Positions 36,230-44,855 of a stretch of DNA of 64,000 nt are shown one piece after another (within the stretch, counting starts at the first letter, position 1; every line of letters begins with the position of its first letter). The stretch is from Flavobacteriales bacterium (GTDB taxonomy: Bacteria > Bacteroidota > Bacteroidia > Flavobacteriales_D > Sanyastnellaceae). Where the stretch lies: positions 24,238 through 88,237 of the forward strand of contig PKEB01000028.1 of the NCBI GenBank assembly GCA_002863125.1. Direction: 5' to 3'. A program made the position numbers and the translations under genes. A model generated the notes under the pieces. It made no database searches, was not told where the DNA came from, and worked only from the letters and a program-made list of their open reading frames with translations.

Positions 36230-38684
36230 GGGTAAGTTCAAATCTAAAACGTGGTCCAGGGCCCGCATCGTCTGCCGGCAGGGGATTTTCCGTGCCATTT
36301 TGTGGATAAGCCTGCCCGCGCTTGGTCAAGCCCAGGAGGCCGTTCAGGACTCTACAGCCACTTCAGCTGAAGCGGCTTTCGAAGTGGTCTGGGGTGCATC
36401 CGATTCCACTCGTATGAATGCAGTAGATTCAGAGGTGGAGCTTTACGGCTCGGCGTTTGTAGCACTGGATGACATCCGCCTTGAAGCCGATCGCATTGTC
36501 TATTCACAGGCGACGAATCAAGCATGTGCCTACGGTCGGAGGGATTCGGCTGGGGCGTGGATCGGGCGACCGGTACTGACGCAAGGCGGGCAGACGTTCG
36601 AGCAGGACGAGTTGTGTTTTGACATGAAGTCGCGCCGCGGGCTGAGCCGCAAAGCCGTTACCGTGCAGGGTGAGGCGATTTTTCACGCGGCCGTAGCCAA
36701 GCGCCAAGCCAATGAGCGCATTCACGTGGCCAACGCCAAATTCACCACCTGCGACGCTGAGAACCCCCATTTTCACTTTCACCTCAGACGTGCTGTGATG
36801 ATTCCGGGTGAAAAGGTGGTATCGGGGCCTTTTTATCTGAAGTTCCGCAAAATTCCGACGCCACTCGCACTGCCCTTTGGTTGGTTCCCGACCCCCCCCG
36901 AGAAACGCAGTCACGGCCTCTTGATGCCCGGATATGGGGATGGAGGGAATTTGGGTTTTTTCCTCAAAGACCTCGGGTACTATTTGCCATTGGGGGAATA
37001 CGCGGACACACGCCTGACCGCCGACATCTATACGGGCGGTTCCTGGGCCATCCGGAACAGCATCAATTACAAAATCCGCTACCGAGCGAGTGGGAATTTC
37101 AACGTAAGCTTCCAACGCCAACGCATCGGATTCACGGGCTTGCCCAGTTTGACCAAGCAGAACCAGTTTTTCGTGCGGTGGACGCACAATCAAGACGGCC
37201 GGGCACGTCCCAACAGCCGCTTCAACACCAGCGTGAATTTTGGTTCCAATAACCACTTCCAGTCCAACTTGAGCAGCTCGCAGCAGGATTACCTGACCAA
37301 TACGTTCCAGTCCAGTGTGCAGTGGTCGCGTACGTTTCCGGGCAAGCCGTTCAATGTGGCGATGAGCGCTCGGCATTCCCAGAATTCCCAGACGGGCAAT
37401 GTGGACGTTACCTTGCCCGCGTTTACATTCAACTTGCAGCGGGTCAGCCTCGCCAAATTATTCGGCCTAAAGCAGGTCGGAAGCGGCTTGCTAGACGACA
37501 TCGCTATCTCGGGTTCATCGCGGTTTGAACAAAGGATGCAGGCGCCCGATAGCGTATTCAATTCAGGCAATTGGGAGGACGTCACTTTCCGCAACGGCGT
37601 CAAGCATACGGCTTCTGCGTCGACGCAGTTGCGGGCTGGGTTTGTGAGCGTGACGCCTTCGTTTAACTACAATGAATTCTGGGCCTTCCAGTCCTTGCAA
37701 GGAGAGCTGGTCGAAACTGACGAGGGGGTGGTAGAAGTGTTGGACACCTTGAACGGATTCGATGCCACCCGCGATTGGCGGTTGTCTGTCAACGCCTCCA
37801 CGCGGTTTTACGGAACGTTCGAGCGGGGCAAGGACAAGCGCGTTACCGCTTTGCGCCACGTCATCAGTCCTTCGCTTGGATTGAGCTACACCCCCGAACG
37901 GCAGCGCACTCAAGAAGTCAGCCTCAATGACGAAAGCTGGCAATACAATCCCTACAGCCTCAACCGCTTTACGCCGCTCGATATTCGCGCTTCGGGTGCA
38001 GTGAACTTCAGCATCGCCCAGAACCTGGAAGCGAAAGTGCGCGACAAGGAGACGGGTGACCTGCGCAAGGTGCGGCTCATCGACAACATCGTGACTTCGG
38101 CGAATTACAACTTGATCGCCGATTCGTTGGGGTTGAGCGATATCGTGACCCGCGGCAACACGGATTTGTTCAACCGGATGCGGGTCAATTTCGGCGCTAC
38201 GCACAGCGCTTATGCCCGGGATTCGACGGGACAACGCATCGATCAGTTTTTGTGGGAGACCGGGGAGGGACCCCTGCGCCTGACGCGTGCCAACCTGGCT
38301 TTCGGCAGCAACTTCAAAGGAGGCGAGGAGACCCTGTTCCCGTGGAATTGCCGCGTGGATTACAATTTTGACATGCGCAAAAGCTGGCAGCAGGCCACCC
38401 AATCGGACACGCTCCTCATTAACCAATCCGCACGCATTCGTGGGTCCATACGCATTGCAGAGAAGTGGAATGTGGATGTGAACGGTGGTTACGATTTCAT
38501 CAACCGCGAGTTGACCCCAACGCAGTTGGACATACGGTGGGACCTGCACTGCTGGGAACTGTCGGTCAATTGGGTACCCATCGGCTTCCGCAAAAGCATC
38601 TATGTGCGGCTGAACATCAAGTCGTCGATGCTCAAGGATTTGAAATTGGAATTCCGCGACAGCGACCTGCCGACCTTGTTCTAA
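36228..38684 (+). CDS. lptD: LPS-assembly protein LptD-like outer membrane protein
   Basis: An 818-residue outer-membrane protein. Signal region about 15-36 (IFRAILWISLPALGQAQ). An OstA/LptA-like periplasmic jellyroll (about 50-190, with VELYGSAFVALDDIRLEADRI) precedes a large beta-barrel that inserts LPS into the outer leaflet. Family hallmarks include FKGGEETLFPW and the C-terminal barrel strand ending in aromatic residues. Divergent from the amidase, as is usual in Flavobacteriia, but here the two ATGs share one CATG. The frame is open upstream to 35901 inside the amidase gene, which I reject. The stop lies 4 bases from the convergent DUF6728-like gene. Confidence 0.9.
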   Translation: MGKFKSKTWSRARIVCRQGIFRAILWISLPALGQAQEAVQDSTATSAEAAFEVVWGASDSTRMNAVDSEVELYGSAFVALDDIRLEADRIVYSQATNQACAYGRRDSAGAWIGRPVLTQGGQTFEQDELCFDMKSRRGLSRKAVTVQGEAIFHAAVAKRQANERIHVANAKFTTCDAENPHFHFHLRRAVMIPGEKVVSGPFYLKFRKIPTPLALPFGWFPTPPEKRSHGLLMPGYGDGGNLGFFLKDLGYYLPLGEYADTRLTADIYTGGSWAIRNSINYKIRYRASGNFNVSFQRQRIGFTGLPSLTKQNQFFVRWTHNQDGRARPNSRFNTSVNFGSNNHFQSNLSSSQQDYLTNTFQSSVQWSRTFPGKPFNVAMSARHSQNSQTGNVDVTLPAFTFNLQRVSLAKLFGLKQVGSGLLDDIAISGSSRFEQRMQAPDSVFNSGNWEDVTFRNGVKHTASASTQLRAGFVSVTPSFNYNEFWAFQSLQGELVETDEGVVEVLDTLNGFDATRDWRLSVNASTRFYGTFERGKDKRVTALRHVISPSLGLSYTPERQRTQEVSLNDESWQYNPYSLNRFTPLDIRASGAVNFSIAQNLEAKVRDKETGDLRKVRLIDNIVTSANYNLIADSLGLSDIVTRGNTDLFNRMRVNFGATHSAYARDSTGQRIDQFLWETGEGPLRLTRANLAFGSNFKGGEETLFPWNCRVDYNFDMRKSWQQATQSDTLLINQSARIRGSIRIAEKWNVDVNGGYDFINRELTPTQLDIRWDLHCWELSVNWVPIGFRKSIYVRLNIKSSMLKDLKLEFRDSDLPTLF

Positions 38685-38688
38685 GTGG

Positions 38689-38853
38689 TCAACGCCCGAA
38701 CCAGCGCACCAACATCACTATTAGGCACACGAGAAACATCAAGAAACTGATCTTGTTGACCCCGTGCATCATGCGCAGGCTGATGCCTGCTTCTTCGTCG
38801 CGGTGAAACAAGTTGGCCGGGTTCAAGTAGTAGAGGATTTTCTTGAAAAACAT
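38689..38853 (-). CDS. Small membrane protein, DUF6728-like
   Basis: A 54-residue protein, too short for usual gene callers. N-terminal basic residues and a NLFHRDEEAG loop precede LRMMHGVNKIS and a single hydrophobic helix (FLMFLVCLIVMLVRWFG). The L-R-M-M-H-G-x-N-K-x-S block is like a widespread small Bacteroidota protein (DUF6728-like), from memory. It starts 3 bases after the ridA stop on the same strand, so it is probably cotranscribed with ridA. Function unknown. Confidence 0.75.
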   Translation of the reverse strand: MFFKKILYYLNPANLFHRDEEAGISLRMMHGVNKISFLMFLVCLIVMLVRWFGR

Positions 38854-38856
38854 GGT

Positions 38857-39240
38857 TCAGCGGTTTCGGTGGGCAATAACAGAAATTTCGACGCGCGCGC
38901 CCTTGGGCAGTCCGGCGACAAACACCGCTTCACGCGCTGGGAATGGCTCGGGGACGGTGGTGCGGTAGGTGGCGTCCATGCCGGCATAATCGCCGGAATC
39001 GATGAGGAAAACAGTGGCCTTCACCACGTGCTCCAAACCCAATCCCGCTGCCTCGAGTACACGCGTCACATTGCGCAGGCTCTGCGCCGTCGCGGCTTCG
39101 ATGGTTTCAGCCACCAACTCCCCGTTCTCCGGGTTCAGGGGGATTTGGCCGCTGACAAACACTAAGTCGCCTGCTTCGACGGCTTGGCTGTATGCGGCAA
39201 CCGGAGCGGCTGCGCTGGAGGATGAAATCGGATTGGACAT
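38857..39240 (-). CDS. ridA: RidA family reactive intermediate/imine deaminase
   Basis: A 127-residue cytosolic Rid/YjgF protein that hydrolyses reactive enamine/imine intermediates made by PLP enzymes such as threonine dehydratase. LVFVSGQIPLNP (about 26-37), TVFL and the C-terminal Arg/Glu (GARVEISVIA; Arg binds the substrate carboxylate) are family features. TAGTTTCG (39245-39252, minus) ends 4 bases upstream of the ATG. It is divergent from the pabA/trpG gene across 50 bases. Confidence 0.93.
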   Translation of the reverse strand: MSNPISSSSAAAPVAAYSQAVEAGDLVFVSGQIPLNPENGELVAETIEAATAQSLRNVTRVLEAAGLGLEHVVKATVFLIDSGDYAGMDATYRTTVPEPFPAREAVFVAGLPKGARVEISVIAHRNR

Positions 39241-39290
39241 GGTGCGAAACTACGGAGGGATTTCCCACCTTTGCATGCGAAAGTTCCCAG

Positions 39291-39944
39291 ATGCGCATCC
39301 TACTGGTAGACAATTACGATTCCTTTACATGGAACATCGAACACATCCTCGTCAGTGCGGGTGCACGGGTGGATGTGGTGCGCAATGACGCGATCAACCC
39401 ACACGCGATCGTCCAATTCGATGGCATGGTCTTGTCGCCGGGCCCAGGCGTCCCCGATGAGGCCGTCCAATTGATGCGCATCATCCCCATCGCCTCGGCG
39501 CACAGCGTGCCGACGCTGGGGGTGTGCCTCGGGATGCAAGCCATTGCCGAGCATTTTGGCGGGACGTTGCGCAACCTCGATGAGGTGCTGCACGGTCAGG
39601 CGTCACACCTCACGGAATTGGTGGCGGAAGGCGTGCTGGCGGGGTTGCAGCCGCCGGTCCAAATCGGGCATTACCACAGCTGGGTGGTCGATGAAGCGGA
39701 GCTGCCGGCCAACTTGGAGATCACAGCGCGGAATGCGGCGGGCCTGCCGATGGCGATGCGCCACCGCACCTTGCCGCTCGAAGCCGTTCAGTTCCATCCT
39801 GAATCGGTCCTTACGCCCGACGGCAAAACGATGCTCAGCAATTGGCTGCGCGGGGTGGCTGAACACCGCAAGGTTCAACCGGTGGACCGTTCGGCCATTC
39901 CCATTTGGCTGGAAGAAAAAAGCCCCAGCACCGAGCGGTACTGA
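39291..39944 (+). CDS. pabA: Aminodeoxychorismate/anthranilate synthase component II (glutamine amidotransferase)
   Basis: A 217-residue class I glutamine amidotransferase. Cys79 in GVCLGMQ, His169 and Glu171 in QFHPES form the catalytic triad; LLVDNYDSFTWNI is the usual N-terminus. It donates ammonia to a chorismate-using partner (PabB or TrpE), absent here, so pabA versus trpG cannot be decided. ATG 39291 follows a CACCTTTG element; the frame is open upstream to 39192 inside ridA. The last codons overlap a terminator hairpin used by the opposite strand. Confidence 0.88.
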   Translation: MRILLVDNYDSFTWNIEHILVSAGARVDVVRNDAINPHAIVQFDGMVLSPGPGVPDEAVQLMRIIPIASAHSVPTLGVCLGMQAIAEHFGGTLRNLDEVLHGQASHLTELVAEGVLAGLQPPVQIGHYHSWVVDEAELPANLEITARNAAGLPMAMRHRTLPLEAVQFHPESVLTPDGKTMLSNWLRGVAEHRKVQPVDRSAIPIWLEEKSPSTERY

Positions 39945-39950
39945 GGCTTT
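39915..39950 (-). terminator. Intrinsic terminator for the LPP20-like lipoprotein, embedded in the pabA 3' end
   Basis: On the minus strand AAAGCCTCAG-ACCG / CGGT-CTGGGGCTTT forms a long stem with few wobble or bulged positions, followed by T6. The T-run exists only in the minus direction, so it serves the gene at 39982-40563. It covers the last 30 bases of the pabA coding sequence. Confidence 0.75.
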
Positions 39951-39981
39951 GAAATGCAGTGATTCGAGTCTGGCAGGAGAA

Positions 39982-40563
39982 TCACTGGTTGCGGTAGTTC
40001 GACATCACTTCTTCGAACGTTTCCTTGAACTGGTCGTAGTTGTACTCAGCGCGGATGCGTTCTTCTTGCTGAAGCCCTTCGACATAGGCATCGGCCAACT
40101 GTCCGCCGCTCAATTCGATGGCGAGGTAGGCTATGTACTTCTTCTCCTCGGTCATGGTGAGCTCCTGGCAAATGGTCACGGCTCCGGTGAGCTTCTTGTT
40201 CACGATGGTGCGCGACAACTCGTTGAATTTGCTGGTGGCTTCTTCTTCGGTGCCAAAGCCCAACTGCGTGGCTTGGTTTTCAGCGACGATTTCAACCGTG
40301 GCCTCAACCGCACGCGCCAAGGTGGCTTCGGCATTCTGGCGGGCAATCTTTTTCGCGATCTCGCGCTGCGGGCTCGTGCCTGTTGCTGAGGCGCGGAAGA
40401 ATTCGCCGTTGGTCAGGAATTCAGGTCCAGAGCAGTATTCGACAATGCGGACTTCTCCACGGGATTCAGGCGTGGACGCGGTGTCTTTGTTGCCTTTGCA
40501 ACCGGTCAATGCGAAAGCTCCGGCGGCAGCGCAAAGCAGGATGGAGGAGAGTTTCATGTTCAT
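39982..40563 (-). CDS. LPP20-like lipoprotein
   Basis: A 193-residue lipoprotein. The signal ends in FALTGC (lipobox L-T-G-C). The mature part resembles LPP20 domains: a GPEFLTNGEFFRASATG segment then an Ala-rich helix (KIARQNAEATLARAVEATVE) and a C-terminal helix (RAEYNYDQFKETFEEVM). First starts considered: ATG 40563 (used) or 40557; the longer 40605 start lacks a proper signal. It lies downstream of two further lipoproteins on the same strand, with a 93-base gap to the next one and its own terminator. Function unknown. Confidence 0.7.
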   Translation of the reverse strand: MNMKLSSILLCAAAGAFALTGCKGNKDTASTPESRGEVRIVEYCSGPEFLTNGEFFRASATGTSPQREIAKKIARQNAEATLARAVEATVEIVAENQATQLGFGTEEEATSKFNELSRTIVNKKLTGAVTICQELTMTEEKKYIAYLAIELSGGQLADAYVEGLQQEERIRAEYNYDQFKETFEEVMSNYRNQ

Positions 40564-40656
40564 GGGGTTGGTGTTTTCAATGTTTGTCTGTTGCTTGAAC
40601 TTCAATTAGCATGCCAAATTCATCCAGCGATGGGTCAAATATGGCCGATTCTGAGG

Positions 40657-42027
40657 TTATTGGTACAATGCTTCGATTAATTTCTTCAAAAAGGCCCCTT
40701 CAATTTCGTCCTGCGCTTTGCGGTAAGCCGCATCGTGCGCCTTGTTCCAATCGAGTTGCACGCCTTTGACGTCTGTGAGGTTTTGGCGCAAAATGGGTTG
40801 GCCTTCGCTGTTTTTGAGCACGGCCGAAGCGTTGAGCATCGCGGTGTAAAATCCCGATGCCGATCCCGCTTCTCGGGTGTCCGCCTCCAGTTCCAGTACC
40901 ATGTCGGCATCCGCGGCGCGTTCCACCCATTGAATACCCCGGGCGTTCAGCCCTTGTGCGATGGCGTTTTTCAATTGCGATGAAGCCGAGGGTTTGCCAT
41001 TGATGCGCTCCACAGTGTGCAGATGGACCGTCGGAGTCTCGAGGGTAATGGGGACCGTGACGGTTGGCGTGGGCAGGCCCTGGATCAAGCGTTGAACAGG
41101 CGAATCCTTGAGCCGCGGTGACAGGTCGTCCATCCGGATTTCCAAGCGCATTTCCGCGCTTTTGACTCCGGGCTCGAATTGCCCGATGTCGAAGGTGCAC
41201 AGGCCTTCGCTGTTGGTGCTGAGGCTGGCCGTTTTGGGAAGTGTGCCACGGTTGTAGCGCGACCACACGGGAACCTGAGCTACTGGGGCTCCAGCAAAAA
41301 GGGCTTGGCACGCCAGCGTCCCTTGGTACCGATCGGAAAACGACAAGCGCAGGGTGCTGGTCGCCGGTTGCAACGACAAATCCGCCAGCACTTGGGAAAT
41401 GCCATCGAGGCACGCCCGGTCGAGTGCGACGCTTCCCCCGGGTGTGCTCCATTCATTCAGTTCCCCCCAGTACGACTCCATGGTCTCCAATCCGCGGATG
41501 TAGAAGTCCAATGCGGCGGCAGCCCGGCCTTCGGCACGGGCGTTCTCGGCACTCATCCAATGGCCGCCTGCGACCTCGAGCGTCGCCATTTTGCGTTCGT
41601 TGCGGATGCGTTCGTAGGTGGCTTTGCTCAGTCGGTAATACGCCCAGCGGTCGGTAGCGTCCTCGTAGGTGCCGATTAGTTCGTACTCCTCGAGGTCTTC
41701 GGCGCTGGCGCTTGAAATGCGTTCCGAGAAATTCTGGCCTGCGACGCCCTGGAATTGGGTGGTGTGCAGGATGGATGTGCTTTCGATGACGACGCGGATT
41801 TGGCCGGCCATGTCGGCCAGTGCACGTTTCTTCGCCGTCGCATCGGCATCAGCGCCGAACTGCATTTTGCTGGCGCTGGACACACCGATGTAGTACCCCG
41901 AGAGGGTGGGTCGCTGCAGCACCCAGTCCGGAGGGGCGGCCCATTTCTGTGTGCCGCCACAGGCGCTCAGCCCAACGAGGAGCGAAACGATTCCGCCCAA
42001 CAGCACGGTGCGAAGGGCGTAGCTCAT
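40657..42027 (-). CDS. LPP20 family lipoprotein
   Basis: A 456-residue lipoprotein (lipobox L-S-A-C near residue 23). Residues about 30-150 match the LPP20 pattern: PPDWVLQRP, GYYIGVSSASK, then an Ala-rich helix and EEYELIGTYEDATDRWAYYRL. The middle has a peptidase-regulatory/Ig-like beta domain, and the C-terminal part (AIAQGLNARGIQWVERAADA) resembles periplasmic DUF4136/LptE-like domains. Its start overlaps the stop of the CsgG-like gene by 4 bases, so the two are translationally coupled. Confidence 0.75.
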   Translation of the reverse strand: MSYALRTVLLGGIVSLLVGLSACGGTQKWAAPPDWVLQRPTLSGYYIGVSSASKMQFGADADATAKKRALADMAGQIRVVIESTSILHTTQFQGVAGQNFSERISSASAEDLEEYELIGTYEDATDRWAYYRLSKATYERIRNERKMATLEVAGGHWMSAENARAEGRAAAALDFYIRGLETMESYWGELNEWSTPGGSVALDRACLDGISQVLADLSLQPATSTLRLSFSDRYQGTLACQALFAGAPVAQVPVWSRYNRGTLPKTASLSTNSEGLCTFDIGQFEPGVKSAEMRLEIRMDDLSPRLKDSPVQRLIQGLPTPTVTVPITLETPTVHLHTVERINGKPSASSQLKNAIAQGLNARGIQWVERAADADMVLELEADTREAGSASGFYTAMLNASAVLKNSEGQPILRQNLTDVKGVQLDWNKAHDAAYRKAQDEIEGAFLKKLIEALYQ

Positions 42028-43394
42028 GGCACCAGGCGTTTGAGTTCCGTTTCAACGAGGTTGCGGACCCCGTTGGAGCAATCCAAAACCAAGGCGTCGA
42101 GCATGCTGGACTCGGACTGCAGCTCGGTACGGCCACTGAGTTTGCGGGACAGGCCGGAGCGGCTGCCTCGGTTGCCGTTGGAATTGGCCGGGTAGAGCTT
42201 CCGGGCGTTGCCGCTGTACCGCGCGTATTCAATTTCATCGCGTGAACTGCGCGTGAGCATTTCCGACATTTCGGTTTTACCGGTTTCCAATGAAATCAGT
42301 TGGATTTGAATGGTCAAGTCTACGGCGCGGGTGCGCTTGTATTCCTGGTAAGTCACCTTGCGGTAGCGAGTTTCATACACCTTTTTGCCCTCCTCATTGA
42401 CCTTCTCCACCTTGTAGCTCTCAAACCCTTGGCGGTCGAATTTTTGCAGGCTCGAAGTGCGGACGTCGCAGGAGACGATGGTGCCTTTGAGGATGGCTTT
42501 GGCACCCACCATGCTGCCGACTTCCACCGAAGTGTTTCCGTCGACCACGCCGCTGAGGGCCAGCTGCTGCTCCTGCAGGATCAGTTCTTGATTCTCGCGA
42601 TCGACCAACACCAAAAACGGATCGTTGCTTTCCGCGACAGATTGCTGCACAAAGGACCGGACCTTGGTGTCCATTCCGGAGCGGTTGGAGCCGTTTTCAA
42701 ATTCGACGAGGGCCACGGCGAACCGGCCGTTTTCGAGGACGTCCGTTTTCAATGCCGCCGCATCCTTGTAGCCCATATCCCTCGCGGTTACTGCGTTGAG
42801 TCCGTTGAGGGCTGTGCGCCAGTGCAAGCGTTCGATGGCCGCAGTGGCCTCGCGGTAGTGAGGCTCGCAGTATGCTACATCTGCGAGGTGTTTTGCGTCT
42901 TCATAGTCCGCCTGCAAGCGGATGATTTCCGTGAATTGCACGAGCGCGTCTTCAAAATCTTCAGTCTCCAAAGCCGTGAGTCCCGCTTGGTACAATTCGT
43001 CAATGTGGGCGTCCTTGACCTGCTCGTATGCTTGACGTGCACTTTCCATGAACAGCAACCGGATGCCCAATTTGGCCACGCGGTTGTTGTAGGCCTCTGC
43101 CGCCTCGAATGCTGCGACGGCCCGCGCTCGGTCATTGGCCATGCGCGCTTCATCAAATTGCCGCAAGTGGTCATTCAACACCCATTGCCCTGCGCGTTGT
43201 AGGCCGGCGAGCGCGTCCGTATTAGTGGCCTTTTTCTGGACGGCGGTGTAGTAAAAACTGGCGGCTTGCGACATCATGCCCACTTCCTCCATTTTGAGCC
43301 CGCGTTTGGTGTAGGCTTTCGAAGTGGAACACCCCGTGCCGAGGCCCACGGCCACCAGGGCAATCAAGAAGAGGAGAAAACGGGTAGAATGCAT
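42024..43394 (-). CDS. TPR lipoprotein with CsgG-like domain
   Basis: A 456-residue lipoprotein (lipobox G-T-G-C, Cys near 22). Residues about 30-210 contain tetratricopeptide-like helices (GLTALETEDFEDALVQFTEII). The C-terminal half (about 225-330) looks like a CsgG/LpoB-type alpha-beta domain: RSFVQQSVAESNDPFLVLVDREN and VGAKAILKGTIVSCD. CsgG-type lipoproteins form outer-membrane pores, while the LpoB type activates penicillin-binding proteins; which applies is unknown. ATG 43394 chosen over 43415. A TTAACTTGC promoter-like stretch lies in the divergent 123-base gap to the saccharopine dehydrogenase gene. Confidence 0.75.
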   Translation of the reverse strand: MHSTRFLLFLIALVAVGLGTGCSTSKAYTKRGLKMEEVGMMSQAASFYYTAVQKKATNTDALAGLQRAGQWVLNDHLRQFDEARMANDRARAVAAFEAAEAYNNRVAKLGIRLLFMESARQAYEQVKDAHIDELYQAGLTALETEDFEDALVQFTEIIRLQADYEDAKHLADVAYCEPHYREATAAIERLHWRTALNGLNAVTARDMGYKDAAALKTDVLENGRFAVALVEFENGSNRSGMDTKVRSFVQQSVAESNDPFLVLVDRENQELILQEQQLALSGVVDGNTSVEVGSMVGAKAILKGTIVSCDVRTSSLQKFDRQGFESYKVEKVNEEGKKVYETRYRKVTYQEYKRTRAVDLTIQIQLISLETGKTEMSEMLTRSSRDEIEYARYSGNARKLYPANSNGNRGSRSGLSRKLSGRTELQSESSMLDALVLDCSNGVRNLVETELKRLVP

Positions 43395-43485
43395 CGGTGT
43401 GAAATCAATTCGCAAGTTAATGGCTGATGCATCGAATTAAGCGAATTTCATGCCAACCTCATGGCCCGACAGCAGCCGCTGTCCC

Positions 43486-43493
43486 TACCTTTG
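43486..43493 (+). promoter_or_regulatory. TAnnTTTG -7-type element for saccharopine dehydrogenase
   Basis: TACCTTTG, exact consensus, 24 bases upstream of ATG 43518. Rules out the in-frame start at 43461. Confidence 0.5.
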
Positions 43494-43517
43494 AGAGCGA
43501 ACCTCAAAAATCACGGC

Positions 43518-44855
43518 ATGCGGAAGGTATTGGTATTGGGAGCGGGTCGGTCCAGCTCCTCGTTGATAGCAATGGTATTGGAACGCGCGAATCGCAATGA
43601 TTGGGAGGTGCATGTCGGAGACGTGGATGAAGCCACCGCTCAGGCGAAATGCCAAGGACATCCCGCCGCCCACCCGTTTCGCATTGACCCCAAAGACCCC
43701 ACCGAACGCAACGCGCACATCGCTTCCAGCGACTTGGTCATATCCATGGTGCCGGCGTTCATGCATCCGGAAATTGCCGCCGTGGCCATCGAAGCCGGCG
43801 TACACGTCATCACGCCGAGTTACGTGGGGCCAGAAATGCAAGCGCTCCACGACAAAGCCGTGGCGAAGGATGTGCTGGTCTTGAATGAAATCGGCCTGGA
43901 CCCGGGCATCGACCACCTCAGCGCCAAGGCGGTGCTGGATCGGGTGGCTGAAGCTGGAGGGGAAATGGTGGAATTCGAATCATACTGCGGCGGGCTCATT
44001 GCACCGGAATCGGACGACAATCCGTGGCATTACAAATTCAGCTGGAACCCGCGCAATGTAGTGCTCGCCGGTCAAGGCGGGGCTGCGACGTTCCTCTCAG
44101 GAGGAAGTGTGCGCATGGTGCCACCGCACCGAACATTTCAGGATGTCCGGCACATTGAAGTCGGTGGAACCGCTTTTGAAGGCTACCCCAACCGCGATTC
44201 GATTGCCTACGAATCCATTTATGGGTTGCACGGCATCCAGACCTTGATCCGTGGCACGCTCCGCGGAGAAGGATTCTGTGCCGGTTGGGATGTCCTGGTT
44301 CAGTTGGGCTGTGTGCGCGATGATGCACCAATGGAATGGGCCGCGGGAACCTCGTGGGCGGATTGGATGCGCACCTTCTTGCCCGCCTCCCTGGGTGATG
44401 TCTCCGTGCGGGACGCCATCGCCCAGCGCTACGGCGCCGATGACGCCACACTGGACCGGCTGGCTTGGCTCGGTCTGTTCGATGCCGATGCGGGACCAGC
44501 GGTCCTAGAAGGCACCCCGGCACAGGTACTGCAATCGCTGCTTGAAGAGAAGTGGAAGTTGCAGCCCGATGACCGGGACATGATTGTGATGTGGCACCGG
44601 TTTGCCTACCGGTTGGACGGCCAAATGCACGAGGTCACGAGCTCGCTCCGGTTGGAAGGCCGCGATGCGGTGTACACCGGCATGTCGGACACCGTAGGTT
44701 GGCCCGTGGCGCTGGCTGCAGAAGCCCTGCTCGCAGGCAAATTCAAAGACCGTGGCGTTCAGGTGCCGCTGCACAGGGATTATTACGAGGTCATTTTGCC
44801 CGCCCTCGAAGAGTTGGGCGTCCGGTTCGAAGAAACCCACCGCATATGCTCTTGA
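43518..44855 (+). CDS. Saccharopine dehydrogenase family protein (glutamate-forming type)
   Basis: A 445-residue NAD(P)-dependent oxidoreductase. The N-terminal Rossmann motif is VLVLGAGRSSSSLIAMVL, followed by GDVDEATAQAK; ITPSYVGPEMQALHDKA and NEIGLDPGIDHLSAK (about 125-140) are hallmarks of the saccharopine reductase/LYS9-like group. In Bacteroidota the gene is often single and used in lysine degradation; the reaction expected is saccharopine to glutamate and aminoadipate semialdehyde. The next ORF overlaps the stop by 10 bases. Confidence 0.87.
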   Translation: MRKVLVLGAGRSSSSLIAMVLERANRNDWEVHVGDVDEATAQAKCQGHPAAHPFRIDPKDPTERNAHIASSDLVISMVPAFMHPEIAAVAIEAGVHVITPSYVGPEMQALHDKAVAKDVLVLNEIGLDPGIDHLSAKAVLDRVAEAGGEMVEFESYCGGLIAPESDDNPWHYKFSWNPRNVVLAGQGGAATFLSGGSVRMVPPHRTFQDVRHIEVGGTAFEGYPNRDSIAYESIYGLHGIQTLIRGTLRGEGFCAGWDVLVQLGCVRDDAPMEWAAGTSWADWMRTFLPASLGDVSVRDAIAQRYGADDATLDRLAWLGLFDADAGPAVLEGTPAQVLQSLLEEKWKLQPDDRDMIVMWHRFAYRLDGQMHEVTSSLRLEGRDAVYTGMSDTVGWPVALAAEALLAGKFKDRGVQVPLHRDYYEVILPALEELGVRFEETHRICS

